A DNA stretch of 64,000 bases. Source: Streptomyces sp. CCM_MD2014 (GTDB lineage Bacteria; Actinomycetota; Actinomycetes; Streptomycetales; Streptomycetaceae). The notes beneath the pieces were generated by a model. The model saw only the letters and a program-made list of their open reading frames with translations. It made no database searches and was not told where the DNA came from. The stretch spans positions 2,046,001-2,110,000 of the forward strand of contig NZ_CP009754.1 in the NCBI RefSeq assembly GCF_000772045.1. Direction: 5' to 3'. Shown here in pieces: positions 23,889 to 37,354 of this stretch (positions are counted from its first letter, which is position 1; the number at the start of each line of letters is the position of its first letter). The position numbers and the translations under genes were made by a program.

Positions 23889-24623
23889 TCAGACCCGCTC
23901 GTCGGCCGGTGCCCCGGACGGCTCGCGCAGCGGCCAGGTCCCGTCGACGACGGCCGTGGCGTCGCCCTTGCGGCGCAGGAAGCTCTGGAAGTCCGCCGCC
24001 CACTCGGCGTACCACTCGACCTGGCGGCGGTGCAGGTCCGCCGGGCCGAGGGCCGCGACCTTGGGGTGGCGGCCGGCTATCGCGCAGGCCAGCCGGGCCG
24101 CGGCGAGGGCGTCGGCCGTGGCGTCGTGGGCGGCGTCGAGCGGGACTCCGTACTCCCGGCAGACGGCTTCCAGGTTCCGTTTGCCCCTGCGGTAGCGGTC
24201 GACGGCACGGTCGATGGTGTACGGGTCGATGACCGGGGCGGGGTCGAGGCCGCCGAGGCGCTCGCGCAGGGACGGCAGCCCGTGGCGCCGCAGTTCGGCG
24301 GAGAGCAGGGTGAGGTCGAAGGCCGCGTTGTAGGCGACGACCGGGACGCCGGCCTTCCAGTGGTCCGCGAGGACTTCGGCGATGGCGTCCGCGACCTGGT
24401 CGGCGGGGCGGCCCTCACCGGCCGCGCGTTCGTTGCTGATGCCGTGGACCGCCACCGCGTCCGCCGGGATCTCCACGCCGGGGTCGGCCAGCCACTCCCG
24501 CCGGCCGAGCGGCTGCGAGCCCCTGACCTCGATCACGGCTCCCGTGACGATGCGCGCCTCGCGCGGATCGGTGCCCGTCGTCTCCAGGTCGAAGCCGATC
24601 AGCAGCTCGCGGTGCCAGCCCAT
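23889..24623 (-). CDS. DEDDh-type 3'-5' exonuclease (DNA polymerase III epsilon-like)
   Basis: A 244-residue exonuclease-domain protein. All acidic and catalytic residues are present: FDLETTG (Asp12, Glu14), NAAFDLTLL (Asp103), and HDATADALA (His166, Asp171). The fold is that of the proofreading subunit of DNA polymerase III, but it has no polymerase-binding tail and no GIY-YIG domain. Its role may be DNA repair or RNA trimming rather than replication. The C-terminal tail is rich in charged residues. The start is the ATG at 24623; the upstream frame extension lacks a ribosome site. Confidence 0.88.
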   Translation of the reverse strand: MGWHRELLIGFDLETTGTDPREARIVTGAVIEVRGSQPLGRREWLADPGVEIPADAVAVHGISNERAAGEGRPADQVADAIAEVLADHWKAGVPVVAYNAAFDLTLLSAELRRHGLPSLRERLGGLDPAPVIDPYTIDRAVDRYRRGKRNLEAVCREYGVPLDAAHDATADALAAARLACAIAGRHPKVAALGPADLHRRQVEWYAEWAADFQSFLRRKGDATAVVDGTWPLREPSGAPADERV

Positions 24624-24729
24624 GGGCGGTCCCCCTTCTTGGTGGTGCGTTCCCCCAGTGGTCTCCACCTTCCCATGGGCCACTGACAATCAGAGGATCG
24701 CATTCCGCTTACGCGCCCGTGGGCCACGT

Positions 24730-25977
24730 TCAGGACACCGGCCGCGAATCCGCCCACATCAGTTCGAACTCCTCACGATAGGTGGGGAAGAGTCCGCCTT
24801 CGTCGAGCCGGTCCGACTTCACCACCTTTCCGCCGTTGCGCCCGTTGCGCAGGACGAGCACCGGCGCCTCCATGCCGCGCGTGCGGCGCAGATAGGACTG
24901 CACGACCGCGATGCCGTCGGCGCCGTCCCCGTCGACGAGGTAGGCGGTGAAGCGGGGCGTCTCGTCGAAGACCTGGATCTCGAAGGCACCCGGGTCCCGC
25001 AGCCGGGCGCGCACCCGGCGCATGTGCAGGATGTTCATCTCCACCGCGCGGCTCAGCTCGCCCCGCTTGATGCCCAGTTCCCGCTCGCGGCGCTTGATCG
25101 CGCTGGAGGCCGGGTTCAGGAAGAGCAGCCGCACCCGGCCGCCGGCCTCGGCCATCCGCAGCAGGCGGCGGCCGGAGAAGTTCTGCACGAGCAGGTTGAG
25201 GCCGATGCCGAGGGCGTCCACGCGGCGGGCGCTGCCGAACAGGTCCTCGGCCGGGAACTGGCGCAGCAGCCGCACCCGGTCCGAGTGCACGGCGACCACG
25301 TCGGCGTAGCGGTCCCCGACCAGGTCCTCCACGGCGTCCACCGGGAGCCGGCGCGCGGACGGCACGTCGCTGCCCGCGCCCAGGACCTCGAGCAGCCGCG
25401 CGGAGGCCCGTTCCGCCTGGTTCAGGACCGCCTCGGACAGCGCCCGGTTGCGGGAGACGACGTTGCGGGTGACCTCCAGCTCGTCGAGGGCCAGTTCGAC
25501 GTCGCGGCGCTCGTCCACGTAGGGCTCGAAGCAGGGCCAGTGCTGCACCATCAGCTCGCGCAGCTGGGGCAGGGTGAGGAAGCTGAGGACGTTGTCGTCG
25601 GCCGGGTCGAGCAGGTAGCCCTTGCGGCGGCTGACCTCGCGGACCGCGACCGCGCGCTGCACCCACTCCTGTCCGGCGGGTCCGGCGGCGGCGACCACCC
25701 AGTCGTCGCCGTGGACCGGTTCGTAGACCGGCCGCAGGACGGCGGCCACCACCGCGCGCAGCCGCTGCTCGACGAGGTTCAGCCAGATGTAGGCCCGGCC
25801 CGCCCGCTGCGCACGGGTGCGCACCTCGTGCCAGGCGTCGGAGTCCCAGTCCAGCTCCGGACCGATGGCGCCCGCGTTCATCGGCCGCGCCAGGGACACC
25901 GCACCGGGCGGGACGTCCGTGGAGTTCCCCTGATGACCCTCGTCACCAGGAGGCAGCTCCAGCCCTCCCGAGCCCAC
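24730..25977 (-). CDS. SAV2148-type protein, possible HEPN domain
   Basis: A 415-residue protein widely kept in streptomycetes and named in databases after SAV2148, with a proposed HEPN domain. Residues about 40-180 are helical (WLNLVEQRLRAVVAAVLRPVYE, LDELEVTRNVVSRNRALSEA). The classical HEPN ribonuclease motif R-x4-6-H is not obvious here, so nuclease activity is doubtful. The C-terminal half, about 250-415, has beta-rich segments (FEIQVFDETPRFTAYLVDGD) like a phospholipase-D or receptor-like module. GTG 25977 is selected because GGAAGG lies upstream and the family start, GSGGLELPPGDEG, follows; the frame is open to 26133. The function is unknown. Confidence 0.7.
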   Translation of the reverse strand: MGSGGLELPPGDEGHQGNSTDVPPGAVSLARPMNAGAIGPELDWDSDAWHEVRTRAQRAGRAYIWLNLVEQRLRAVVAAVLRPVYEPVHGDDWVVAAAGPAGQEWVQRAVAVREVSRRKGYLLDPADDNVLSFLTLPQLRELMVQHWPCFEPYVDERRDVELALDELEVTRNVVSRNRALSEAVLNQAERASARLLEVLGAGSDVPSARRLPVDAVEDLVGDRYADVVAVHSDRVRLLRQFPAEDLFGSARRVDALGIGLNLLVQNFSGRRLLRMAEAGGRVRLLFLNPASSAIKRRERELGIKRGELSRAVEMNILHMRRVRARLRDPGAFEIQVFDETPRFTAYLVDGDGADGIAVVQSYLRRTRGMEAPVLVLRNGRNGGKVVKSDRLDEGGLFPTYREEFELMWADSRPVS

Positions 25978-26344
25978 CCGAGTACCGCCTTCCGCTCCCC
26001 CGGACACTGCCGGGGACACCCCGTCCCAACGATCAAGGAAGGGTACTCCGCCGACGGTCCGCGGTGCAGCCCGATGGACGGGCCGGTTTTCACCAACCTC
26101 CTTGGTCCACGGGCGTGTTCCACCGCGGCTCACACCGGGGGGTGAGCGGTTTCATAGCGGTGACGCGGCCGGGTGGCGCGACGACGGCTCCGCACCCCTC
26201 GCAGGGGCCCGCGCTGAGGGAACGCCTCCTGGGTGGGTAGGAGGACGTACGTGCTAGGTGGTCGCCTCACTTTCGGGGAGACTTCCGGGGGACTCGGAGC
26301 CAAGGCGTCCGCAGCGGCGCCCCACACCTGAAAGAGTCGTGCTC
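25978..26344. other. Divergent intergenic region upstream of glgX
   Basis: These 367 bases separate the SAV2148-type gene and glgX. I see no gene. A palindromic ACGTACGT at about 26244 lies near GTGCTAGGT, a weak -10-like element, and AAAGAG at 26331 serves as the glgX ribosome site. No strong operator or hairpin is visible. Confidence 0.35.
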
Positions 26345-28453
<2,109 letters not shown>

Positions 28454-28534
28454 GGCCCGGGCCGGGGCCGGCCTCCTGCATCCGTGCAGGGGGCCGGTGA
28501 CAGGAATGGCGGCGGGGCGGGTACACAGCTTTCC

Positions 28535-30979
<2,445 letters not shown>

Positions 30980-31016
30980 AAGGGCGGCCGAGCTGTGAGG
31001 GGCGGCGGAGGGGCGA

Positions 31017-31036
31017 GGGCCGCGAGGACGCGGCCC
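31017..31036. terminator. Hairpin between convergent treY and carboxypeptidase genes
   Basis: GGGCCGCG and CGCGGCCC enclose a four-base AGGA loop, followed by GGTCC-GGGC-GGACC a few bases on. It lies in the 77-base gap between two convergent genes and probably stops both transcripts. Confidence 0.6.
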
Positions 31037-31056
31037 GCGGGTCCGGGCGGACCGGG

Positions 31057-32442
31057 TCAGTCCCGGTGCATGGGCACCGCGGCCTCGGTCTCCCGGCCGG
31101 GACCGCCCGCGCGGGAGCCCGCGCCGGGACGCCGCCCGGCCAGTTCGAACGCGGCGAGTACGACCCGCGTCTGGTACTCCACCTGGCGCCCGACCGGTAT
31201 CCACTGCGCGGCGCAGCCGTCGCGGTAGTCGGCGCAGCCCTCGTCGACGATCCGGTCCAGCTCGGGCAGGACGTCCGCCGGATCGCCCCCGGTGCGGGTG
31301 ACCAGCTGGTGCAGCAGTCCCGCGGTCCGCAGGGACAGGCGCCGTCCGGCCAGCCGCAGCGCGACGAGGTGGGACGTGTTCATCGGCGGCAGTGAACGGC
31401 CCGTTCCGTCGTCGGTGTCGGGGTCCCACGCGTCGGCGAGCCGGGGGCAGACCAGCAGGTAGTCGTCGACCGGTGCGAGCAGGTGCGCCGCCTCCGGCAC
31501 GGTGGCGAGGTGGGGCCTGAGGCGGGCCAGGACGCGGTGCAGGCGCCGGGTGTCGTGGCGCAGGGTGCTGCTCACGGTGCGCAGCACGGCGTCGCGGTCG
31601 GCCGGGGGCGAGCCGTCCGCGACGGCCGCCACGCCCCACATGGGTGCCTCGACGACGGCGGTGACCGTGCCGTAGCGGCGCGGGTGGCACCAGGTCGAGT
31701 CGACGGCGGCCTCGGTGATGGCCGCGGTGAAGTCGCCGCGGCGGGGCGGGGGGATGCGGTAGACGGCGGGACCCAGGTCGGGCCAGTACAGGGTGTCGTA
31801 GGCGCCGAGCTCGCGGGGTACGGCGAGCCGGGCGGCGATGTGGGAGATGCGCTGGGCCAGGCCCGGCAGGTCGTGGGTCAGCTCGACGAAGCCGCCGCCG
31901 ACGTCCACACCGTGCAGGGAGCACTGCAGGAAGGGCCGCAGCTCCTCCTGGAGGGCGAGCAGGGTGCGGGTCTCCGGGAGCGTGGCGCGGTCCGGACCGT
32001 CGGGCAGCCACTCGGGCTGTTCCAGGAAGCCGGGCCGGAAGAAGTTCCGGGCGTAGCGGCCCAGGGTGTAGGGGCCGGTCAGCCAGCCCTCGTTGCGGCG
32101 CAGCCCGTCGGGGTCGGCACACAGCAGCAGGTTCCAGGTGGCGTCCGCGCCGTCGGTGAGCCGGGGGTCGGCCACGGCCCGCTCGGCCAGCCGCAGGGCG
32201 GTGGCGCCGCCCACGGGTTCGTTCGCGTGCGGTCCGGCGACGACGAGGACGTGACGGCTGCCGTGGCCGACGGACAGCAGCAGCAGCGGATGGCCCGCGC
32301 GGGAGGTGCCGACGCGGCGCAGCCGGGCGTGCCGGGGATGCCGGGCGACGAATGCGGCGGCCCGGGCCCCCAGCTCGTCCACGGTCGGGTAGCGCAGGAG
32401 GGGCGGCAGGGCACACCTCCACGAAGCGGTCCGTCGGTTCAC
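31057..32442 (-). CDS. Zinc carboxypeptidase, M14 family
   Basis: A 461-residue M14 metallopeptidase. Zinc ligands are the His and Glu of GPHANEP and a His in SLHGVD, 100 or so residues later. The catalytic Glu is probably in VVEAPMWG. The substrate pocket sequence RNEGWLTGPYTLGRYARNFF is like those of M14 peptidases acting on small or modified peptides. No signal peptide is seen, so it may act in the cytosol. GTG 32442 is the only in-frame start that keeps the full fold. It sits within the trehalose cluster on the opposite strand, and a link to that pathway is not evident. Confidence 0.85.
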   Translation of the reverse strand: MNRRTASWRCALPPLLRYPTVDELGARAAAFVARHPRHARLRRVGTSRAGHPLLLLSVGHGSRHVLVVAGPHANEPVGGATALRLAERAVADPRLTDGADATWNLLLCADPDGLRRNEGWLTGPYTLGRYARNFFRPGFLEQPEWLPDGPDRATLPETRTLLALQEELRPFLQCSLHGVDVGGGFVELTHDLPGLAQRISHIAARLAVPRELGAYDTLYWPDLGPAVYRIPPPRRGDFTAAITEAAVDSTWCHPRRYGTVTAVVEAPMWGVAAVADGSPPADRDAVLRTVSSTLRHDTRRLHRVLARLRPHLATVPEAAHLLAPVDDYLLVCPRLADAWDPDTDDGTGRSLPPMNTSHLVALRLAGRRLSLRTAGLLHQLVTRTGGDPADVLPELDRIVDEGCADYRDGCAAQWIPVGRQVEYQTRVVLAAFELAGRRPGAGSRAGGPGRETEAAVPMHRD

Positions 32443-32525
32443 CTGGTGTGCGCGGTGTACGCACAGTCAGTCACGAGTTGGGGGGTACGTCAACACCGCG
32501 AAAAGCAAAGAGGATCCGGGCCCGG

Positions 32526-33077
32526 TCAGTTCGCCGACAGGCGGAAGGTCATCCGGCCGAAGCCGATCTGGTCGCCCTCGCGGACGACGGCCGCGCCGAT
32601 GACCCGCCGTCCGTTGACCGTGGTGCCGTTGGTGGAGCCCAGGTCGCGCAGGACCCACATGCCGCCCTGCCGGCTGAGCTCCGCGTGCACGCGGGAGACC
32701 GTCTCGTGGCTCAGCCGCAGCCCGCTCGCCGGGTCGCGCCCTATGCGCAGCGGATGGCCGGCGCCGGGGTGGGGCAGCAGCAGCTTGGGCAGCCGCTCGG
32801 CCCGCCACGCCCGGCCGAGCCGCACGCCGAACCCGGACACCGCCGACACGGTGCCGAACACCATCCGCGACAGCCTGCTCTCGGTGTGCAGGTCGGCGGT
32901 GAGCACGGCCAGCTCCTCCACGCGGCGGGCGGCGAGTGCCAGTTCCATCCGGCGGACGAACGTGTCGTGCGACAGGCGCCCCATGGCGACGCCGTCCCGC
33001 AGCACGCTCAGCGCCTTGTCGCGCTCCGCGTCGGACAGCCGCGCGGGGTACGTGTGGAACTCGAAGGACGACGTCAC
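32526..33077 (-). CDS. DUF1707 and FHA domain protein
   Basis: A 183-residue cytosolic protein with an N-terminal DUF1707 helix pair (ARLSDAERDKALSVLRDGVAMGRLSHDTFVRRM, about 12-45 in outline) and a C-terminal FHA domain (about 105-180). The FHA signature is complete: IGRDPASGLRL, SRVHAEL, DLGSTNGTTVNG, so it should bind phosphothreonine peptides. DUF1707 is common in small actinobacterial regulators. It therefore looks like an adaptor for Ser/Thr kinase signalling; no kinase gene is close. It starts with GTG and is divergent from treZ. Confidence 0.88.
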   Translation of the reverse strand: MTSSFEFHTYPARLSDAERDKALSVLRDGVAMGRLSHDTFVRRMELALAARRVEELAVLTADLHTESRLSRMVFGTVSAVSGFGVRLGRAWRAERLPKLLLPHPGAGHPLRIGRDPASGLRLSHETVSRVHAELSRQGGMWVLRDLGSTNGTTVNGRRVIGAAVVREGDQIGFGRMTFRLSAN

Positions 33078-33247
33078 GCAGCTGATTGTCGGTCAGCGGC
33101 GCCGAAGAGTCCAGAAAACGGCACCCCGTCCTCGCGCGCGTGCGGCACGACACTCGCCGCGAGCCGGGGCAATCCCCAGCGGAACGATCTCTTATGCAGG
33201 ACCATGTACGGGCTACATCACGGTGAGCAGACGAAGGGGAACCGTCC

Positions 33248-34993
33248 GTGCAGTTCGAGGTGTGGGCACCGCAGGCCGGCCGGGTGACGTTGCAGTGCGA
33301 CGGCGCCACGCGCGCGTTGGAGCGCGATCCGGAGCGGCCGGGGTGGTGGTGCGGTGAGGCTCAGGCGCGGGACGGCTCGCGGTACGGCTTCGCGGTGGAC
33401 GGCGGGCCGGTGCTGCCGGACCCGCGCTCGCGCCGCCAGCCGGACGGCCCCGACGGGCTGAGCGCGGTCGTCGACCACGGCCGGTACGCGTGGCGGGCCC
33501 GCTGGGCGGGGCGTCCGCTGCCCGGTGGCGTCCTGTACGAGCTGCACGTGGGGACGTACACCCCCGAGGGCACCCTCGACGCCGCCGCCGAACGTCTCGA
33601 GCACCTGGTGCGACTGGGCGTCACGCACGTCGAGCTGATGCCGCTGTGCCCCTTCCCCGGGCGGCACGGCTGGGGGTACGAGGGGGTCTCGCCGTGGGCG
33701 GTGCACGAACCGTACGGCGGGCCCGAGGCGCTGAAACGGTTCGTCGACCGGGCCCACGAACTCGGCCTCGGCGTGGTGCTGGACGTGGTGCACAACCACC
33801 TGGGCCCGTCCGGCAACCACCTGCCCGCCTTCGGCCCGTACTTCACCGACACCCACCACACGCCCTGGGGTGCCGCCGTGAACCTGGACGCGCCCGGCTC
33901 CGACGAGGTGCGGGCGTATCTGGTGGACAGCGCGCTGGCCTGGCTGCGGGACTACCGGCTCGACGGGCTGCGCCTGGACGCGGTGCACGCCCTCGTCGAC
34001 ACGCGCGCGTGCCACTTCCTGGAGCAGCTGTCGGCCGCCGTGGACGGCCTCGCGGCCGACCTGGACCGGCCGCTGTTCCTGATCGCCGAGTCCGACCTCA
34101 ACGACCCGCGGATCGTCACCCCGCGCGCGGAGGGCGGTCTGGGGGTGCACGCGCAGTGGAACGACGACTTCCACCACGCGCTGCACACCGCGCTGACCGG
34201 GGAGTCTCAGGGCTACTACGCCGACTTCGCACGCGATCCGCTGGCGGCGCTCGCCAAGACGCTGACCCGGGGGTACTTCCACGACGGCACCTACTCCAGT
34301 TTCCGGGGCCGCTCGCACGGCCGTGCGCTGGACCGCGGCCGCACGGCCGCGCACCGGCTGACCGGCTACAGCCAGACCCACGACCAGGTCGGCAACCGCG
34401 CCCAGGGGGACCGCCTGGCGTCCCTGGTGTCCCCGGGTCTCGCCGCCTGCGCGGCCACGCTGACGCTGACCGCGCCGTTCACGCCGATGCTGTTCATGGG
34501 CGAGGAGTGGGCGGCGGGCACGCCGTGGCAGTTCTTCACCGACCACACCGACCCGCAGCTCGCCGAGGCGGTGCGCAGCGGCAGGCGGCGGGAGTTCGCC
34601 GCGCACGGCTGGCGCGAGGAGGACGTGCCCGACCCGCAGGACCCGGCGACGCGCGAGCGCTCCTGCCTCGACTGGTCGGAGCCCGAGCGCGAGCCGCACG
34701 CGCGCGTACTGGACTGGTACCGGCGGCTGATCGCCCTGCGCGCCGAGCAGTCGGACCTGACCGACCCGGACCTGGCCGACACCCGGGTGGCGTACGACGG
34801 CACGGCGCGCTGGCTGGCCTTCCGGCGCGGCGACATCCGGGTGGCCGTCAACCTGGGCATCGAACCGGCGGCGATCCCGCTGGGCAACCGCCCCGCGCGC
34901 GTGCTGGCGGCGTGGGAACCGGTGGAGGGCCCGGGCGAGAACGGGGTACTGCGCGTGCCGGGCGAGTCGAGCGTGGTGCTGGTGCAGGAGTGA
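33248..34993 (+). CDS. treZ: Malto-oligosyltrehalose trehalohydrolase
   Basis: A 581-residue GH13_10 enzyme that releases trehalose from the end of malto-oligosyltrehalose. An N-terminal E-set domain (FEVWAPQAGRVTLQCDG) precedes the barrel. Family motifs are ELHVGTYTPEGTLDAA, GLRLDAVHAL with the nucleophile Asp, LIAESDLNDPR with the acid Glu, and YSQTHDQVGNRAQGDR. The GTG start has GAAGGGGAA upstream. It completes the GlgX-TreY-TreZ route, although two minus-strand genes stand between treY and treZ. Products are cytosolic trehalose and a shortened glucan. Confidence 0.95.
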   Translation: MQFEVWAPQAGRVTLQCDGATRALERDPERPGWWCGEAQARDGSRYGFAVDGGPVLPDPRSRRQPDGPDGLSAVVDHGRYAWRARWAGRPLPGGVLYELHVGTYTPEGTLDAAAERLEHLVRLGVTHVELMPLCPFPGRHGWGYEGVSPWAVHEPYGGPEALKRFVDRAHELGLGVVLDVVHNHLGPSGNHLPAFGPYFTDTHHTPWGAAVNLDAPGSDEVRAYLVDSALAWLRDYRLDGLRLDAVHALVDTRACHFLEQLSAAVDGLAADLDRPLFLIAESDLNDPRIVTPRAEGGLGVHAQWNDDFHHALHTALTGESQGYYADFARDPLAALAKTLTRGYFHDGTYSSFRGRSHGRALDRGRTAAHRLTGYSQTHDQVGNRAQGDRLASLVSPGLAACAATLTLTAPFTPMLFMGEEWAAGTPWQFFTDHTDPQLAEAVRSGRRREFAAHGWREEDVPDPQDPATRERSCLDWSEPEREPHARVLDWYRRLIALRAEQSDLTDPDLADTRVAYDGTARWLAFRRGDIRVAVNLGIEPAAIPLGNRPARVLAAWEPVEGPGENGVLRVPGESSVVLVQE

Positions 34994-35011
34994 GCGCGGG
35001 ACGCGGGGCCG

Positions 35012-35995
35012 TCAGACGGCGTCGTCCGGACCGGTGCCGTCCGGGGCGGTGTCGTCCGGGGCGGTGTCGTCCGGGGCGGTGTCGCGCAGCTCTGTCACGC
35101 GTTCCAGGAGGATCGGTTCCCAGGCGCGTCGCAGCCGGGTTCTGAGCAGGGGCAGGGACGGGCGGCTGCCGGAGCCGTCCTCCAGGGCCCGGGCGAGCCT
35201 GACGACGGCGTCGCAACGGGCCAGCCACAGGCCCCGCAGGCAGGGCCGGGCTCCGTAGCCGGCGAGGGTGGCGGCGCGGACGGCGGCCGGTGAGCCGACG
35301 GACAGGGCGAGGCCGGCGATGTCCTCGGCCGGGTCGCCGAGGACCGCCTCGCTCCAGCCCAGGACGCCGCGCACCCGGCCGTCGGCGCTGACGACGAGGT
35401 GGTCGCCGGTCAGCCCGTGGTGGACGAGGACCACCGCGCCCGGCTGGACGCCGAGCTGGGCCGCCGCCTCCCGGGTGAGCCGCTCCGGCCGCGCGGTGTC
35501 GAACTCGTCGGCCGAGGCGAGGCGGCGGGCGGCGCGCTCGGCGGACTGCCGCAGGGTCTCCAGGGCGCGCGGAGCCGCCCGCGGCACGCCGAGCGTCTCG
35601 GCCTGCCGCAGGGGCACCTCGCGCAGGCCGGTGAGCAGCGCCGCGAGGTCCGCCTCGCCCAGGGCGGACACGGCGTGGTCCTCACCCGACCCTCCGGCCA
35701 CCTTGGCGTCCAGCGTGTAGGTGAGGCCCGGGGCCCACTCGCCGTGCGCCACGCTGTTCGGCAGCGTGACCGGGACGTGGGGCCGGACCAGTTCGCGCAG
35801 GCGCAGTTCGCGGCGTCCGCGCACCGCTGCCTCCCGGTCCGTGGCCAGCCGCAGGACGTGCCGGGCGCCGACCCACCACGTGCCGGGTTCGCCGGCCTCG
35901 GCGACCGGCCGCACGTCGGGCTCCGTGTTGCCGCCCAGCAGGGAACGGACCAGTCGGCGGACGGTGTCCGCGGTGGGTGTCGGTGCCTGGGTCAT
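35012..35995 (-). CDS. Phosphotransferase-fold (APH-like) protein
   Basis: A 327-residue APH-family protein. The nucleotide lobe has WWVGARHVLRLATDREA; the catalytic loop is changed from HGD to LVHHGLTGDHLVV, and the metal motif reads VLGWSEAVLGDPAEDIA, where Trp-Ser replaces the usual Asp-Phe. This altered pair is common in a subset of actinobacterial members and may mean a weak or different activity. The C-terminal tail is a repeat of about four DTAPD units encoded by 15-bp tandem copies at about 35034-35085. It starts 55 bases after the aminopeptidase stop and is likely cotranscribed. Confidence 0.8.
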   Translation of the reverse strand: MTQAPTPTADTVRRLVRSLLGGNTEPDVRPVAEAGEPGTWWVGARHVLRLATDREAAVRGRRELRLRELVRPHVPVTLPNSVAHGEWAPGLTYTLDAKVAGGSGEDHAVSALGEADLAALLTGLREVPLRQAETLGVPRAAPRALETLRQSAERAARRLASADEFDTARPERLTREAAAQLGVQPGAVVLVHHGLTGDHLVVSADGRVRGVLGWSEAVLGDPAEDIAGLALSVGSPAAVRAATLAGYGARPCLRGLWLARCDAVVRLARALEDGSGSRPSLPLLRTRLRRAWEPILLERVTELRDTAPDDTAPDDTAPDGTGPDDAV

Positions 35996-36050
35996 CTCGC
36001 GCCGTCGTCTCCCGGGTCTGCCGCGGTCTTCGGGGTCCGTCCGGCACCGG

Positions 36051-37181
36051 TCACTCGACCAGGACCAGCTCCCGCGTGGTGTCGTTGAACCGCCTGCCAC
36101 CGTCCTCGGTGACGGTGACGATGTCCTCGATGCGTACCCCGAACCGGCCGGGCAGATAGACGCCCGGCTCCACGGAGAAGCACATGCCGGGCTCGAGGGG
36201 CTGCTCCTCCCCCTCGATCATGTACGGCGGCTCGTGGGTGGTGACGCCGATGCCGTGCCCGGTGCGGTGGATGAAGTACTCGCCGTACCCGGCGTCGGCG
36301 ATGACGGCGCGGGCGGCCCGGTCGACGTCCTGGCAGGCGGCGCCGGGCCGCACCGCCCGGAAACCGGCCTCCTGGGCCTCGCGGACCAGGTCGTGCACCC
36401 GGCGCTCCTCGTCCGTGGGCTCGCCCACGTGGACGGTGCGGGAGGTGTCGGAGCCGTAGCCGTCCTTGAGGCCGCCGAAGTCGAGGACGATCATGTCCCC
36501 GTCCTCGATGACGCGGTCGCCGGCCTCGTGGTGGGGGTTGGCGCCGTTGGGGCCCGAGGCGACGATGGTGAAGTCGACCTGGGAGTGCCCGAACCGGCGC
36601 AGCAGGCCGGCGAGGTCGGCGGCCACCTCGGACTCCCGGCGTCCGCCGAAGCGGACCTTCCGGACCTCCTCGAAGGCGGCGTCCGCGGCCGCGCCCGCCG
36701 CCGCCAGCAGCTCCAGCTCCGCCGTGTCCTTGACGGCGCGGAGCATGGGCAGCGCCTCGGTGAGGGAGGCGTAGGACGTGCCGGGCAGGGTGCGCTGGAG
36801 GGCCAGCAGGTGCATCGCCCAGGCGTTGTCGCTGATGCCGAACCGTCCGGACCCGTCGAGGAGGGCGGCGGTGGCCGCGTAGGGGTCCTTGCCGTCGGTC
36901 CAGTCGCGCAGGGTCAGGGCGGGCGCGCCGGCCGCCTTCCCGGCGTCGGGGGCCTCCAGCGTCGGGACGACGAGCACCGGGTCGCGGCCGGGGGCGAGGA
37001 CGAGCAGGGTGAGCCGTTCGGTGTCCGCCGTCGGCGCGTAACCGGTGAGCCAGACCAGATCGGGGCCCGGGGCCACCAGGAGCCCGGCCAGCCCCGCGTC
37101 GGCGGCCGCACGCGCGGCGCGTTCCATGCGGGCCCGGTAGTCGTCGGCGGTGAAGGGGACGGCGGGCCTGCTGCCGGTCAT
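36051..37181 (-). CDS. Xaa-Pro aminopeptidase-like M24 metallopeptidase
   Basis: A 376-residue M24 'pita-bread' peptidase that removes N-terminal residues before proline or splits X-Pro dipeptides. The five metal ligands are Asp234 (LDFGG), Asp245 (SDTSR), His309 (RTGHGIG), Glu338 (SVEPGVY) and Glu352 (RIEDIV). The N-terminal creatinase-like domain covers residues 15-150. It is cytosolic, with no signal. ATG 37181 has a short leader; the next gene upstream is divergent. The exact peptide specificity (PepP or PepQ) is not decided. Confidence 0.93.
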   Translation of the reverse strand: MTGSRPAVPFTADDYRARMERAARAAADAGLAGLLVAPGPDLVWLTGYAPTADTERLTLLVLAPGRDPVLVVPTLEAPDAGKAAGAPALTLRDWTDGKDPYAATAALLDGSGRFGISDNAWAMHLLALQRTLPGTSYASLTEALPMLRAVKDTAELELLAAAGAAADAAFEEVRKVRFGGRRESEVAADLAGLLRRFGHSQVDFTIVASGPNGANPHHEAGDRVIEDGDMIVLDFGGLKDGYGSDTSRTVHVGEPTDEERRVHDLVREAQEAGFRAVRPGAACQDVDRAARAVIADAGYGEYFIHRTGHGIGVTTHEPPYMIEGEEQPLEPGMCFSVEPGVYLPGRFGVRIEDIVTVTEDGGRRFNDTTRELVLVE

Positions 37182-37354
37182 GCGCGCCTCCCGGGGCGGA
37201 AGAGTGAAGGGACCACGGGCAGCATCCTGCCCTCAGGACGGGGGCGACGCGAGCCGATTGGCGTTGATCCCCCCTCGCCGCTAATGGTTGGATGGCACGC
37301 AAGCATTAACATCGGGGGCGTTGCGGTCCGGGCGCCCGGAGGAGGGCCGGCACC

